Positions 48,076-56,992 of a stretch of 64,000 nucleotides of DNA are shown piece after piece. The position numbers and the translations under genes are program-made. Numbering within the stretch: position 1 is the first letter of the stretch; every line of letters begins with the position of its first letter. The stretch comes from Methylovulum sp. (GTDB lineage: Bacteria > Pseudomonadota > Gammaproteobacteria > Methylococcales > Methylomonadaceae), in the NCBI GenBank assembly GCA_028712695.1, contig JAQTQZ010000014.1:32409-96408 (forward strand), written 5' to 3'. The notes under the pieces were generated by a model. It saw nothing but the letters and a program-made list of their open reading frames with translations. It was not told the DNA's origin and did no database searches.

Positions 48076-49161
48076 TCAGCGCATAACAATCCCTTGGCGT
48101 TTCGCTCCCCAATTGCCCGGTTTTTCATTAAAAACCCCAGCGCAACGTGCCCCACAAAAACGGCAACAACCCTGGCTATCCAAATTCCATTCAGACAGCT
48201 CATACCAATCACGGCCTATCAATAGTTTGCCGCAACCGTGGCAGTAAGTGCTGTCTGCGGCCTTGTCATGCGCGTTACCTATATAGGCATAATGCACGCC
48301 ATTTTTTAACGCGATTTGTCGGGCTTTTAATAAGGACGAAACCGATGTGGAGGGCTTGTCGAGCATTTTCCAGTCCGGATGAAAGGCGGAAAAGTGCATT
48401 GGCACATCCGGCCCCAAGTTTTCAACCACCCATTGGCTCATCGCGTCCAGCTCCGCCTCCGAATCATTCTCGCCGGGAATAATTAGCGTGGTTAACTCCA
48501 GCCAAACCGCAGTCTCATGCTTGATGTATTGCAATGTTTCCAACACCGGCTGTAAATGGCCGCCAGTGATTTTGTGATAAAAGCCTTCAGTGAAGGCCTT
48601 TAAGTCAATGTTTGCTGCATCCATCCATTGATAAAACTCAACCCTAGGCTCGACACAAACATAACCTGCCGACACTGCAACTGATTTTATCCCTAACTGT
48701 CTACACGCTATTGCCGTATCGATGGCATATTCATGGAACACCACCGGATCATTGTAGGTATAAGCCACGCTGTCACAGCCGTAATCCCGCGCCGCTTGGG
48801 CAATTGCCTCAGGTGAGGCTTGGCTCATCAGTGTATCCATTTCCCGTGATTTGCTGATGTCCCAATTTTGGCAAAACTTGCAAGCCAAATTGCAACCGGC
48901 GGTGCCAAAAGAAAACACTGGCGTACCGGGCAAAAAATGATTCAATGGTTTTTTTTCGATGGGGTCAATGGCAAAACCGCTGGAGCGCCCGTAACTGGTC
49001 ATGACAACTTGGCCATCGAGGTTTTGCCTGACAAAACAAAGGCCACGTTGGTTTTCATGCAACTTGCAAAATCTTGGACACAGATCGCATTGAATCCGCT
49101 TATCGTCCAAGCTATGCCAATAGCGGGTTTTCACGGTGTCGTGGGTGATAAAATCTGTCAT
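48076..49161 (-). CDS. amrS: AmmeMemoRadiSam radical SAM enzyme
   Basis: The 361-residue product has an N-terminal cysteine cluster (CDLCPRFCKLHENQRGLCF), the radical SAM iron-sulfur motif CNLACKFC (C-x3-C-x2-C) around residue 90, and a C-terminal zinc-ribbon-like part (CHGCG and CRFCGARC). The family is AmrS. It always occurs with a Memo protein and an AMMECR1 protein, as here, and resembles pyruvate-formate-lyase activators. The modified target of the trio is not established to my knowledge. It is divergent from amrB with 108 bases between. A good AAGGA ribosome-binding site is visible. Confidence 0.92.
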   Translation of the reverse strand: MTDFITHDTVKTRYWHSLDDKRIQCDLCPRFCKLHENQRGLCFVRQNLDGQVVMTSYGRSSGFAIDPIEKKPLNHFLPGTPVFSFGTAGCNLACKFCQNWDISKSREMDTLMSQASPEAIAQAARDYGCDSVAYTYNDPVVFHEYAIDTAIACRQLGIKSVAVSAGYVCVEPRVEFYQWMDAANIDLKAFTEGFYHKITGGHLQPVLETLQYIKHETAVWLELTTLIIPGENDSEAELDAMSQWVVENLGPDVPMHFSAFHPDWKMLDKPSTSVSSLLKARQIALKNGVHYAYIGNAHDKAADSTYCHGCGKLLIGRDWYELSEWNLDSQGCCRFCGARCAGVFNEKPGNWGAKRQGIVMR

Positions 49162-49190
49162 CTCGATATTCCTTAAAACTATTTATACGC

Positions 49191-49237
49191 TTGCTAAAAA
49201 TAGCAAACACTGGTAAGACACTATAGTTTTATAGTGT
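49191..49237. promoter_or_regulatory. Two hairpins in the amrS/amrB divergent region
   Basis: TTGCTA-aaaa-TAGCAA at 49191-49206 and ACACTATA-gttt-TATAGTGT at 49218-49237 are perfect inverted repeats. They lie between divergent genes and are candidate operators. Confidence 0.45.
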
Positions 49238-49269
49238 AATTTTTCATCGGGATATAAGAGGAGATACTT

Positions 49270-50049
49270 ATGAACAGACTACCTGCTGTAGCCGGCACTT
49301 TTTACCCGGCCGACCCGAAACAACTTCATGCCATGCTGGATCAGTATTTGAATGATGCAGAAACCGCAGCAAAAGTTCCTAAGGCCATTATCGTCCCTCA
49401 TGCGGGCTATATTTATTCTGGGCCAATCGCGGCATCGGCTTATATCCGCTTAAAAAAAGCCAACGATCTGATAACCCGTGTCGTCCTTATTGGCCCCTCC
49501 CATCGGGTCGCTTTCAAGGGAATTGCCGTTAGCAAAGCAAAAAACTTCATAACCCCGCTAGGCGCTATCCTTGTTGATCAGGCCGCCGTAGAGTCTATCG
49601 CGCAGTTGCCATTTGTCAACTATCTCGAACAAGCGCATAAGCAAGAGCACAGTCTGGAAGTGCATCTTCCTTTTTTGCAGGAAATGCTGGATGACTTCAA
49701 AATCATCCCGATAGTCACTGGCGACGCCACCCCGGAACAGGTCGCACAAGTGCTGGATAGGTTATGGGGCGGCGCTGAAACGCTGATTGTCATCAGTTCT
49801 GATCTCAGCCACTATCACGATTATACAACGGCAAAACGGTTGGACGAAGCAACCAGCCAACTGATAGAAAACCTGCAATATGACGACCTCGCCGTTGAAT
49901 CCGCGTGTGGCAAGGTGCCGGTCAGCGGCTTATTAAAAGTGGCTCGAGAAAAGTCGCTCACTGTTAAAACCATCGATTTACGCAACTCCGGCGACACTGC
50001 AGGAGATAAAAGTAAAGTGGTAGGGTACGGCGCTTATGTCATTGAATAA
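49270..50049 (+). CDS. amrB: AmmeMemoRadiSam system protein B (Memo family)
   Basis: The 259-residue product has the Memo fold related to non-heme dioxygenases. Visible marks are AGTFYPADPKQL, VPHAGYIYSGPIAASAY (about residues 43-60), LIGPSHRVAF, QEHSLEVHLPFLQ and VISSDLSHYHDY. The histidines in PHAGY, HSLEVH and SDLSH are candidate metal ligands. A strong AGAGGAG ribosome-binding site precedes the ATG. It overlaps amrA by 14 bases, so the two are translationally coupled. It belongs to the amrS-amrB-amrA trio. Confidence 0.93.
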   Translation: MNRLPAVAGTFYPADPKQLHAMLDQYLNDAETAAKVPKAIIVPHAGYIYSGPIAASAYIRLKKANDLITRVVLIGPSHRVAFKGIAVSKAKNFITPLGAILVDQAAVESIAQLPFVNYLEQAHKQEHSLEVHLPFLQEMLDDFKIIPIVTGDATPEQVAQVLDRLWGGAETLIVISSDLSHYHDYTTAKRLDEATSQLIENLQYDDLAVESACGKVPVSGLLKVAREKSLTVKTIDLRNSGDTAGDKSKVVGYGAYVIE

Positions 50050-50593
50050 AGAACATCAACAACGGCTGCTCACCTTGGCAAAAAGCTCCATTACACACGG
50101 CTTGCAGACAGGTAAACCCTTAACCATAGACCTCGCTGATTTCCCGGATGAATTGACCGCATTGCGGGCGACTTTTGTCACCTTAGAAAAGCACCATCAG
50201 CTGCGCGGCTGTATCGGCATGCTGGAAGCGGTCAGGCCACTAGCGGAAGACATTGCCAAAAATGCCTATTCCGCCGCCTTCCAAGACCCACGCTTCCCAC
50301 CGCTGCAAGCGGATGAACTGGACGGGCTGGACATCCATCTGTCAATACTCACGCCTGCCGAGCCGGTTACATTCAGCTCTGAACAGGATTTGTTGACGCA
50401 ATTGCAACCGGGCGTAGACGGCCTGATTTTGGAAGAAGGTCAGCAGCATGGCACTTTTTTGCCTTCAGTATGGGAAGCGCTGCCCGAACCCGAACAATTT
50501 TTGCGGCATTTAAAACAGAAAGCGGGCTTACCGGCCGATTATTGGTCTGATACGCTCAAGGTTTATCGTTACCATGCTGATGTGATAGCGTGA
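50036..50593 (+). CDS. amrA: AmmeMemoRadiSam system protein A (AMMECR1 domain)
   Basis: The 185-residue product has the AMMECR1 domain, with LRGCIGMLEAVRPLAEDIAKNAYSAAFQDPRFPPL (about residues 56-90) and SILTPAEPV and GVDGLILEEGQQHGTFLP further on. LRGCIG is the hallmark of the family. Its biochemical role is unresolved. It overlaps the end of amrB by 14 bases, and the next gene starts at a GTG overlapping its stop by 4 bases. The order amrB-amrA-kinase suggests a single transcript. Confidence 0.93.
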   Translation: MSLNKEHQQRLLTLAKSSITHGLQTGKPLTIDLADFPDELTALRATFVTLEKHHQLRGCIGMLEAVRPLAEDIAKNAYSAAFQDPRFPPLQADELDGLDIHLSILTPAEPVTFSSEQDLLTQLQPGVDGLILEEGQQHGTFLPSVWEALPEPEQFLRHLKQKAGLPADYWSDTLKVYRYHADVIA

Positions 50594-52209
50594 GCCGCAA
50601 AGCCATGAACACCCCCCCAAAAAACCTTGAGTTTGCACAGTACCCGCCGCTGATCCAAGCCTTATGCAATCCCGACGCTTATCCCCATGAAACTGGCGCG
50701 ATCCGTTGTGTTGAAACCCATATTTCTTGGGTATTGCTGACCGGACAAACAGCTTACAAAATAAAAAAAACCGTCCAATTTGCCTTCCTGGATTTTTCCA
50801 GCCTGGCGCAGCGGCTTTTTTTCTGCCGCGAAGAACTCAGGCTTAACCAACGCCTTGCGCCAGACTTGTATCTTGACATCGTGCCCATCACGGGCACACC
50901 GGAGCATCCCAATCTAGCAGGAGGCCCTGGCCCTGTTATCGAATACGCCATCAAAATGCGCCAATTCCCCTCAGGGCTATTGCTCGGCGAGCGTGCCAAA
51001 TGCGGGCAATTGACGACCGATGAGATTGACCAGTTGGCATCAATTATCGCCGAATTTCATGACAACAGCGCCCGCGCCACCGAAGCGTCACCTTACGGCG
51101 ATAGCGCCTCGATCAAACACTGGTGCGACGAAAATTTCGCCTGCATCCGCCCGTTGCTTAATGACGGCCCGCAATTGCAACAGCTTCAGCACATACAAAT
51201 TTGGAGCGACAACGCATGGCAACAAAAATCCGGCTTGATGCAAGCACGCAAGCAACAAGGCTATGTCCGCGAATGTCACGGTGATTTGCACCTTAACAAC
51301 ATCACGCTGATCAATGGCAAAGTGACCTTGTTCGACTGCATCGAATTCAACGCTGATCTGCGTTGGATAGATGTCATCAACGAAATCGCTTTTCTGGCGC
51401 TTGACCTGCTACAAGTTGGCTATGACCGCCATGCCTATCGGCTGCTGAACCAGTATTTGCAACTGACAGGCGATTATGCAGGGCTGAGTTTATTACGTTA
51501 TTATCTGGTCTATCGGGCGTTGGTGCGCGCCAAACTGGCTTTATTGCGGATCACCCAGCAACCGGATGAAGAAACTATCCGGCAAGCGCATGACGAATAC
51601 ACTGCGTATGCGGGGCTTGCCGAGCGTTGTACCCACAATACCAAACCGGTATTGATAATCACCCACGGTTATTCGGGTTCGGGCAAATCCTTTCTGGCGG
51701 CCCAGTTAGCCGAACAAACCGGTGCGTTACAGATACGGTCGGATGTGGAACGTAAAAGGCTGTTCGGCTATCACATGCAAGACCAGACTGACCGCAGCAT
51801 TTATTCGCAAACCGCAGGACAAAAAACGTATCAGCATCTCGCCGGACTGGCAAAAACCATTATTGAGGCCGGTTTTCCGGTCATCGTCGATGCGACCTTT
51901 CTAAAATCGGCACAACGCGAATTGTTCCGGCAATTGGCAAAAGACTGTGGTGTGAGTTTTATTATCATCAATGTGCAGGCATCAGAACAAACTTTGTACC
52001 GACGTGTCAGCGGGCGCCAGAACGATGCATCTGAAGCCACAGTTGAGGTTTTGCAACGGCAATTACAATCGGCACAAACGTTATCAATACAGGAACGCCT
52101 TGAAGCAATCACGGTTGATACCGAAAACAACACCCTCGAAGATAGTATTGCCGTGATTAAAACAGCGCTATGTGATCATGCGGGTCTTGACAATTTTTTA
52201 GATAGTTAA
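50590..52209 (+). CDS. Fusion of an aminoglycoside-phosphotransferase-like kinase and an AAA/P-loop kinase
   Basis: The 539-residue product (GTG start, GTGA overlap with amrA) has an N-terminal APH/choline-kinase-like fold with ECHGDLHLNNI (catalytic loop, about residue 233) and FDCIEFN as its metal loop. The C-terminal domain (about 355-539) is a P-loop kinase with Walker A HGYSGSGKSFLA and IVDATFLK further on, like gluconate- or polynucleotide-type kinases. This two-domain protein is a known conserved family without a set substrate. It is probably cotranscribed with amrB and amrA. Whether it works with them is unknown. Confidence 0.85.
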   Translation: MSRKAMNTPPKNLEFAQYPPLIQALCNPDAYPHETGAIRCVETHISWVLLTGQTAYKIKKTVQFAFLDFSSLAQRLFFCREELRLNQRLAPDLYLDIVPITGTPEHPNLAGGPGPVIEYAIKMRQFPSGLLLGERAKCGQLTTDEIDQLASIIAEFHDNSARATEASPYGDSASIKHWCDENFACIRPLLNDGPQLQQLQHIQIWSDNAWQQKSGLMQARKQQGYVRECHGDLHLNNITLINGKVTLFDCIEFNADLRWIDVINEIAFLALDLLQVGYDRHAYRLLNQYLQLTGDYAGLSLLRYYLVYRALVRAKLALLRITQQPDEETIRQAHDEYTAYAGLAERCTHNTKPVLIITHGYSGSGKSFLAAQLAEQTGALQIRSDVERKRLFGYHMQDQTDRSIYSQTAGQKTYQHLAGLAKTIIEAGFPVIVDATFLKSAQRELFRQLAKDCGVSFIIINVQASEQTLYRRVSGRQNDASEATVEVLQRQLQSAQTLSIQERLEAITVDTENNTLEDSIAVIKTALCDHAGLDNFLDS

Positions 52210-52231
52210 ATGCAGCACTAACCGATTAAGT

Positions 52232-53227
52232 TTAATAATATTTTTTAATGTGCCTGCTATGATAAAACCACAGTGCTTTTCTGAGTAAAATTAAAAACCA
52301 AGGCACTTTTCTATTGAGCTTTGGCTGACCGCCACGACCAAGCATTCCATCTAAGCCCCCTAAAAGACAGGCGTCCGCCTTGCTTTTGGCGGCGGCGTCG
52401 AAAACTAATTTGTTTGCTGAGAAAATTGCCCGCTCCAGCAATCTTATTGAAATAAAACGTCGATATTCCTTTGGTGTATAGCGTAGCCAAAAGAAAAATG
52501 CGTTCCTAGCCATTAAATAGTAATAGTAGGGAGGGCGTGTTGACGGAATCTCATGTTGAAATCGGGCATTAAACGCAACGCTATTTTTCCACCCAGCGGC
52601 AGCCAGTCTTACGCTGATATCGTTATCTTCGTAATAAGCAAAAAATGCCTCATCAAGCAGACCAACCTCTTTAATAGCTTTAACGCGAAATAAAATTGCT
52701 GCACCAATCAACCAGGTATTGGTCGCATCCGTTGATACGGCAATATTCCAGTCAGATTCTTTATCAGGAAAAACAGGCAAAAGCGCTTCCCAATTATGAT
52801 GCCCACCGCAAAAGTCAACCAACTCACCATCAACAAGCAATGGCGACACAGCCCCACAAGACGGATCCCTTTCGGCAAGCGCAATTATTCTGGAAAGTGT
52901 CTCTGGAAATGGGATACCATCGTTATTGACTAACCACACATAATCTGCTTGATCATCAATTGCTTGGCGCATAATTATGTTATGTCCGCCCGCAAAACCC
53001 AGATTTTCATCCAAATGTATTAATGTAACAAGATCATTTTTAACGCCTTCCGATAAGCACCGCCAGTCGTCCTGATCAGAACCATTATCGACAATAAAAA
53101 CTTTAATTTTAAGATTAGGAGGTATATCTGACTGAAGCAGGTGGTCCAAACAAACCAAAGTAGCTTCTGCTTTGTTCCAGTTTAATATGCTAATGTAAAC
53201 CAATGTAAGCAGGTTTTTATTCATCAT
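52232..53227 (-). CDS. Family 2 glycosyltransferase (rhamnosyltransferase-like)
   Basis: The 331-residue product has the GT-A marks: ISILNWNKAEATLVCLDHLL, VDNGSDQDDW, ENLGFAGGHN and VWLVNNDGIPFP (residues 10-105). A later AYYEDNDISVRLAAAGW is the acceptor-side motif of the rhamnosyl/galactosyl transferase branch. It transfers a sugar from a nucleotide donor to a growing polysaccharide in the cytoplasm. It is the last gene of the minus-strand EPS operon. Donor and acceptor sugars cannot be read. Confidence 0.88.
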   Translation of the reverse strand: MMNKNLLTLVYISILNWNKAEATLVCLDHLLQSDIPPNLKIKVFIVDNGSDQDDWRCLSEGVKNDLVTLIHLDENLGFAGGHNIIMRQAIDDQADYVWLVNNDGIPFPETLSRIIALAERDPSCGAVSPLLVDGELVDFCGGHHNWEALLPVFPDKESDWNIAVSTDATNTWLIGAAILFRVKAIKEVGLLDEAFFAYYEDNDISVRLAAAGWKNSVAFNARFQHEIPSTRPPYYYYLMARNAFFFWLRYTPKEYRRFISIRLLERAIFSANKLVFDAAAKSKADACLLGGLDGMLGRGGQPKLNRKVPWFLILLRKALWFYHSRHIKKYY

Positions 53228-53331
53228 AGTGGAGTATCAATTTTGAAGACAATTAAAAACTTAGCCATGGTTTATAGAATCGCAACTTTGCTGCTTAGTC
53301 CCGTAACTTTGCCTAAAAAAACCAGGTGTTT

Positions 53332-55083
53332 TTAAGCCAACAAATCAGCAATTATTTTGCAAGCGGCATCCACTTGTTGAAAGCATCGCTGATAAATTTC
53401 AGTTGGCTGTCCATAGGGGTCGGAGATTTCAAGCGGTATAATTTGGCTATTGTCGGTTACAGTACCCAGCAAATGAACTTTATGCCGGTGTTTTGGAAAT
53501 TTATCGCTAAGGGTTTGATAGTGTTTGATTTCCATGGCAAAAACAATATCCGCCTCGGCAAGCATCTCTTCGGTTAGCAGACGCGAAGACCATTGTGATA
53601 AATCGATGCCTTGCTGTTTAGCAAGGCCAACCATCACAGGATCGGCAGGCCGCTTTTCTTTAGGATGAAATCCGGCAGAACTAACCCCTATATTTTTACC
53701 TTGTTGTGCAAGATAAGCATGCAAGCACTGTTCGGCTAATGAACTGCGATTAATATTGCCATAACAAAGAAACAATACATGCTTGGCAGTCGATAGCGAT
53801 TTTTTAACAATGCCCGTTTTCTTTCGGCCATTAAATAAAACTTTTTGCAAACGTGAATTCAAGGGCTCATAGACCATACCAAACAACCATTTCACCGTTC
53901 GGCATAAATCAATCATTCCGGGCTTAAGATCATCATAGGCCATACTATCTATATGGTGGCGGGGGCTAAAAGCAGATATAAAATCACGCCACAGCTGTAG
54001 GGCAGTCGGCCATATCACTAACGGGCTGTTTTCTTTTCGCAACATTACAATTAAAAACCAGTATAAATCTTCTTTTAACTTTCTCGATTGCACACCAATT
54101 GCCGCAGGCAGTGCTTGAGTTTTTGTATCGAGCACCAGCAATTGGTAAAGATAGTAAGGAAAATCAGCGCCCGCATTAACTGCCAAAGGTAAAGACCCCC
54201 AAAACCGCCCATTTATTTCTATAAGCCGGCTTTCACCCGTTTTTTCGCAATGCTTAAACTCAACCATAGCCACGCCATGCCAGTCGATTGCTTTAATCAA
54301 ACGTTTAGAGTAAGCCAATAGCTGGGGGTTAATAGCGACACTTTCCCGCAAGCAACTACCACCACCAGTCAAAGGCAGTTCATGATGTCTTTTATGTTGG
54401 AAAGCATAAATAATTTCGCCCTGGGCGGCCAAAATTTCGACACCTACCCCGTCACCGATAAAGTATTCCTGCAATACGATAACCGTGTAAGGCAAAATTT
54501 GACTGCATTTTTTTACCAATTCCTGTTCGGAAAAAGCATACTGCACGCTAAGTTGGGTGCGTACATCACCAGCAGTGCCTGCCACTGAACGCGAAGGCTT
54601 AATAACAATCGGATAACTGAGCTGTTTTTGAATATCTTCTAACTCGGCTATATGGGAAATGTTGATGCTTTTAGGAATAGGAACATCAAGGCTTGCTGCT
54701 AAGGCAAAAGTATTGTTTTTATCACTCACTTGCTCCAGGGTTAACAACCCTGGAGTAGCTAATAATGTGTACTGTTCAATTTCTTGCTTATGTTTTGCCA
54801 GAGGAATAACGGTTTTATCGGTTACGGGTATCAATAAATCAAAGCTATTGCACTTAATATAATCGATGAGTTCAGCAACAAACTCTTGCTGATTAGCTAA
54901 CGGGTTTGCATATAAAAAAACATCTTTGGCATACTTTGAGTAACCGGCAATAGGCTCGCCACTATTCCGCTCACTGGCGACCGTCACGTTAAGATTTTTT
55001 CTGCCTAATGATCTTACTATAGATAATGTTGAAAGTTCATTGCCATCCAGTACGAGCACTTTCTGATTGGGTTCTTTTGTCAC
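53332..55083 (-). CDS. Fusion of an ATP-grasp protein and a low-molecular-weight tyrosine phosphatase
   Basis: The 583-residue product (GTG start) has an ATP-grasp enzyme in its first 330 residues: VLDGNELSTLSIVRSLGRKN near the start, YPIVIKPSRSVAGTAG as the ATP-binding part, and EINGRFWGSLPLAVNAGADFPYY near residue 289. From about residue 434 a low-molecular-weight phosphatase begins, with the P-loop CYGNINRSS (C440, R446) and the general acid Asp in DPYG (D555). ATP-grasp proteins ligate carboxylates and amines. The phosphatase type (Wzb-like) controls polysaccharide tyrosine kinases. I know of no standard protein that joins them. It sits inside the EPS operon. Confidence 0.88.
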   Translation of the reverse strand: MTKEPNQKVLVLDGNELSTLSIVRSLGRKNLNVTVASERNSGEPIAGYSKYAKDVFLYANPLANQQEFVAELIDYIKCNSFDLLIPVTDKTVIPLAKHKQEIEQYTLLATPGLLTLEQVSDKNNTFALAASLDVPIPKSINISHIAELEDIQKQLSYPIVIKPSRSVAGTAGDVRTQLSVQYAFSEQELVKKCSQILPYTVIVLQEYFIGDGVGVEILAAQGEIIYAFQHKRHHELPLTGGGSCLRESVAINPQLLAYSKRLIKAIDWHGVAMVEFKHCEKTGESRLIEINGRFWGSLPLAVNAGADFPYYLYQLLVLDTKTQALPAAIGVQSRKLKEDLYWFLIVMLRKENSPLVIWPTALQLWRDFISAFSPRHHIDSMAYDDLKPGMIDLCRTVKWLFGMVYEPLNSRLQKVLFNGRKKTGIVKKSLSTAKHVLFLCYGNINRSSLAEQCLHAYLAQQGKNIGVSSAGFHPKEKRPADPVMVGLAKQQGIDLSQWSSRLLTEEMLAEADIVFAMEIKHYQTLSDKFPKHRHKVHLLGTVTDNSQIIPLEISDPYGQPTEIYQRCFQQVDAACKIIADLLA

Positions 55084-55147
55084 TTGTATTACAGAGGGTT
55101 AGATATAATTGATACTAGGCGCTTAAAATATAATGACTGCATACTAG

Positions 55148-56128
55148 CTAGCCCCTCTTTAATAACCGGACATGCAGCCACAACGTATAAAGCAACCATT
55201 TTATCGACGGCAAAATGGCTAACGCAGAGTGCGCTGAATAAATTGCGGCATTGTTATTTCCTTGAGACAGCAACTCTTCAGTAACAACCTTATTGAGTGT
55301 AGAGAGGCTTTTACTTACATAGTCTAGTGCCGTTTTACTCTGGCATACCATTAATAATCGTCGATAGACCATTATTTCAAGCAAGTGTTTATTTTGTAGT
55401 GACAAGCGATTAGTAACTGATGCTGACTGCCGTTGTGCGGGCGCATTATGTACGGCACAAACATCGGATCTAAATAAAATAGTGTTGGCAACATCACAAA
55501 CACGTACAAATAACTCAATATCTTCGGCATAACAGGTGTGTTCCCAGAACCCGTCCAGTCTGTCCAACAAGGTTTTATTAACAATAGTGATATCTAGATG
55601 CGCGTAATCTGGATAACACAATATTTGCTTCGCTGTTATCTGATAAACATTATCTTCGGATAACTTTTGTTTTGGTTTTAAGCCATTTTCAACATTAGGC
55701 ATCATCTTATCAAAAATGATTTTGCCTTCAGTATCATCAATTCTAATCCCTGAAAAATACACATCCGCTTGCTGTTGTTCCATTACGCTTACAGCGACTT
55801 GTAAATGATCATCCCGACACCAATAATCATCATCGTCACAAAACGCAATATATTTCCCCTTAGCTAAAGCGATTCCTTGATTTCTTACCACGGCAGCTCC
55901 TGAGCCACGCGTATCCTCCGCGTGAATTTCATGCCATTGTATGTGCGAATCATAATTACGGAGCAATTGCCTCACGACGCAACGATTTTCTTCGCAGGAA
56001 CCATCATCTAATAACAACACCTCATAGTGTTTATAACTCTGGGCATAGATGCCATCTAAACATGCCTGTAATAAAATACCGCGGTTACGGGTTGGAACGA
56101 TAATGCTGACTAAAGGGAGTGTGCTCAT
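55148..56128 (-). CDS. Family 2 glycosyltransferase
   Basis: I start at the ATG at 56128, which overlaps the stop of the upstream hydrolase gene (ATGA). The product (326 residues) begins MSTLPLVSIIVPTRNRG, then has LLLDDGSCEENRC, RNQGIALAKGKYIAFCDDDDYW (the DxD-type donor site) and CYAEDIELFVRV near residue 220. These are marks of GT2 inverting transferases. It is a cytoplasmic enzyme that adds a sugar in polysaccharide assembly. The end has a hydrophobic stretch. The sugars cannot be told. Confidence 0.88.
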   Translation of the reverse strand: MSTLPLVSIIVPTRNRGILLQACLDGIYAQSYKHYEVLLLDDGSCEENRCVVRQLLRNYDSHIQWHEIHAEDTRGSGAAVVRNQGIALAKGKYIAFCDDDDYWCRDDHLQVAVSVMEQQQADVYFSGIRIDDTEGKIIFDKMMPNVENGLKPKQKLSEDNVYQITAKQILCYPDYAHLDITIVNKTLLDRLDGFWEHTCYAEDIELFVRVCDVANTILFRSDVCAVHNAPAQRQSASVTNRLSLQNKHLLEIMVYRRLLMVCQSKTALDYVSKSLSTLNKVVTEELLSQGNNNAAIYSAHSALAILPSIKWLLYTLWLHVRLLKRG

Positions 56129-56991
56129 AATGTATTTAACCAAGCTACCGCATTGCTAATTAATTTTTCTCTATCTTGTGATCGCGAGAATGTATGATCA
56201 GCATGGGGATCATCAATTCGGAACATTTCTTTTTCGGCAACAATAGCCTGCCAACGTTCTGACGACAAAACCAATTCATCAAATTCTTTTCCTATTAAGC
56301 TATAACCGCTCATAAATAGCAGAATTTTACCTGAAAAATGCGCTAGCCCTTCGCGCATTTTTTCCTGAAAGGTGGATAAACTATCGAACTCCTCCAATAC
56401 CAATTGGCTATTAGGCTTTCCTAGCCGCCTTGCTGTGTGCCATAAACCTATTAATGAACTGATTGACTTGATTGGATTGAACTGCAACTTAAATAGTTTT
56501 AACCAAAAACTGGTTTGCATGATACGTATTAAATAGTAATGCTTAATATACGTTTTTGCTTGCGTCATTTCGTCGCGTACCCAAGGGTTTTGCATCACCA
56601 ACGCACTAACCCGCGTATCTCGCCAAGCGTACATCATAATAGCAGAGGCCGCGTTGCATTCACCCCATAAAACAACATGCTCCAATTCAGGAGCCACTTC
56701 CATTAATTTATCGATAGCGCTTTTAATATCTGCATCAATTGCTTCAAAGCCTAAAAATTGCCCGGCACTATCACCAAAGCCACGGTAGTCAAAACGTATC
56801 ACAGGATAACCTTCACTGGCTAAGCGCCGGCTCCATAAAATAATTTGCCGCGCACAACCAACGCGGTACTGCGGCCCCCCTGCCACTACCACAACAATTC
56901 CTATTTTTTTTGCCTGTTCGGGCTTATGAAAAATACCGATTTGCGAGGCATCCGCACAAGGAATTATTAAAGGAATTTCTTCTGTTCTCAT
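56125..56991 (-). CDS. Exosortase-A-associated alpha/beta hydrolase 1
   Basis: The 288-residue product has VVVVAGGPQYRVGCARQIILWSR near residue 35, FDYRGFGDSAGQF as a conserved block, and VVLWGECNAASAIMMYAW around residue 108. This last is the place of the nucleophile elbow, with Cys in the position that is usually Ser (G-E-C-N-A). The pattern fits the hydrolase 1 family found only beside exosortase A (EpsH) loci. The true substrate is unknown; an acyl or ester group on the polysaccharide carrier is often supposed. It follows hydrolase 2 with one base between. Confidence 0.85.
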   Translation of the reverse strand: MRTEEIPLIIPCADASQIGIFHKPEQAKKIGIVVVVAGGPQYRVGCARQIILWSRRLASEGYPVIRFDYRGFGDSAGQFLGFEAIDADIKSAIDKLMEVAPELEHVVLWGECNAASAIMMYAWRDTRVSALVMQNPWVRDEMTQAKTYIKHYYLIRIMQTSFWLKLFKLQFNPIKSISSLIGLWHTARRLGKPNSQLVLEEFDSLSTFQEKMREGLAHFSGKILLFMSGYSLIGKEFDELVLSSERWQAIVAEKEMFRIDDPHADHTFSRSQDREKLISNAVAWLNTL

Positions 56992-56992
56992 A

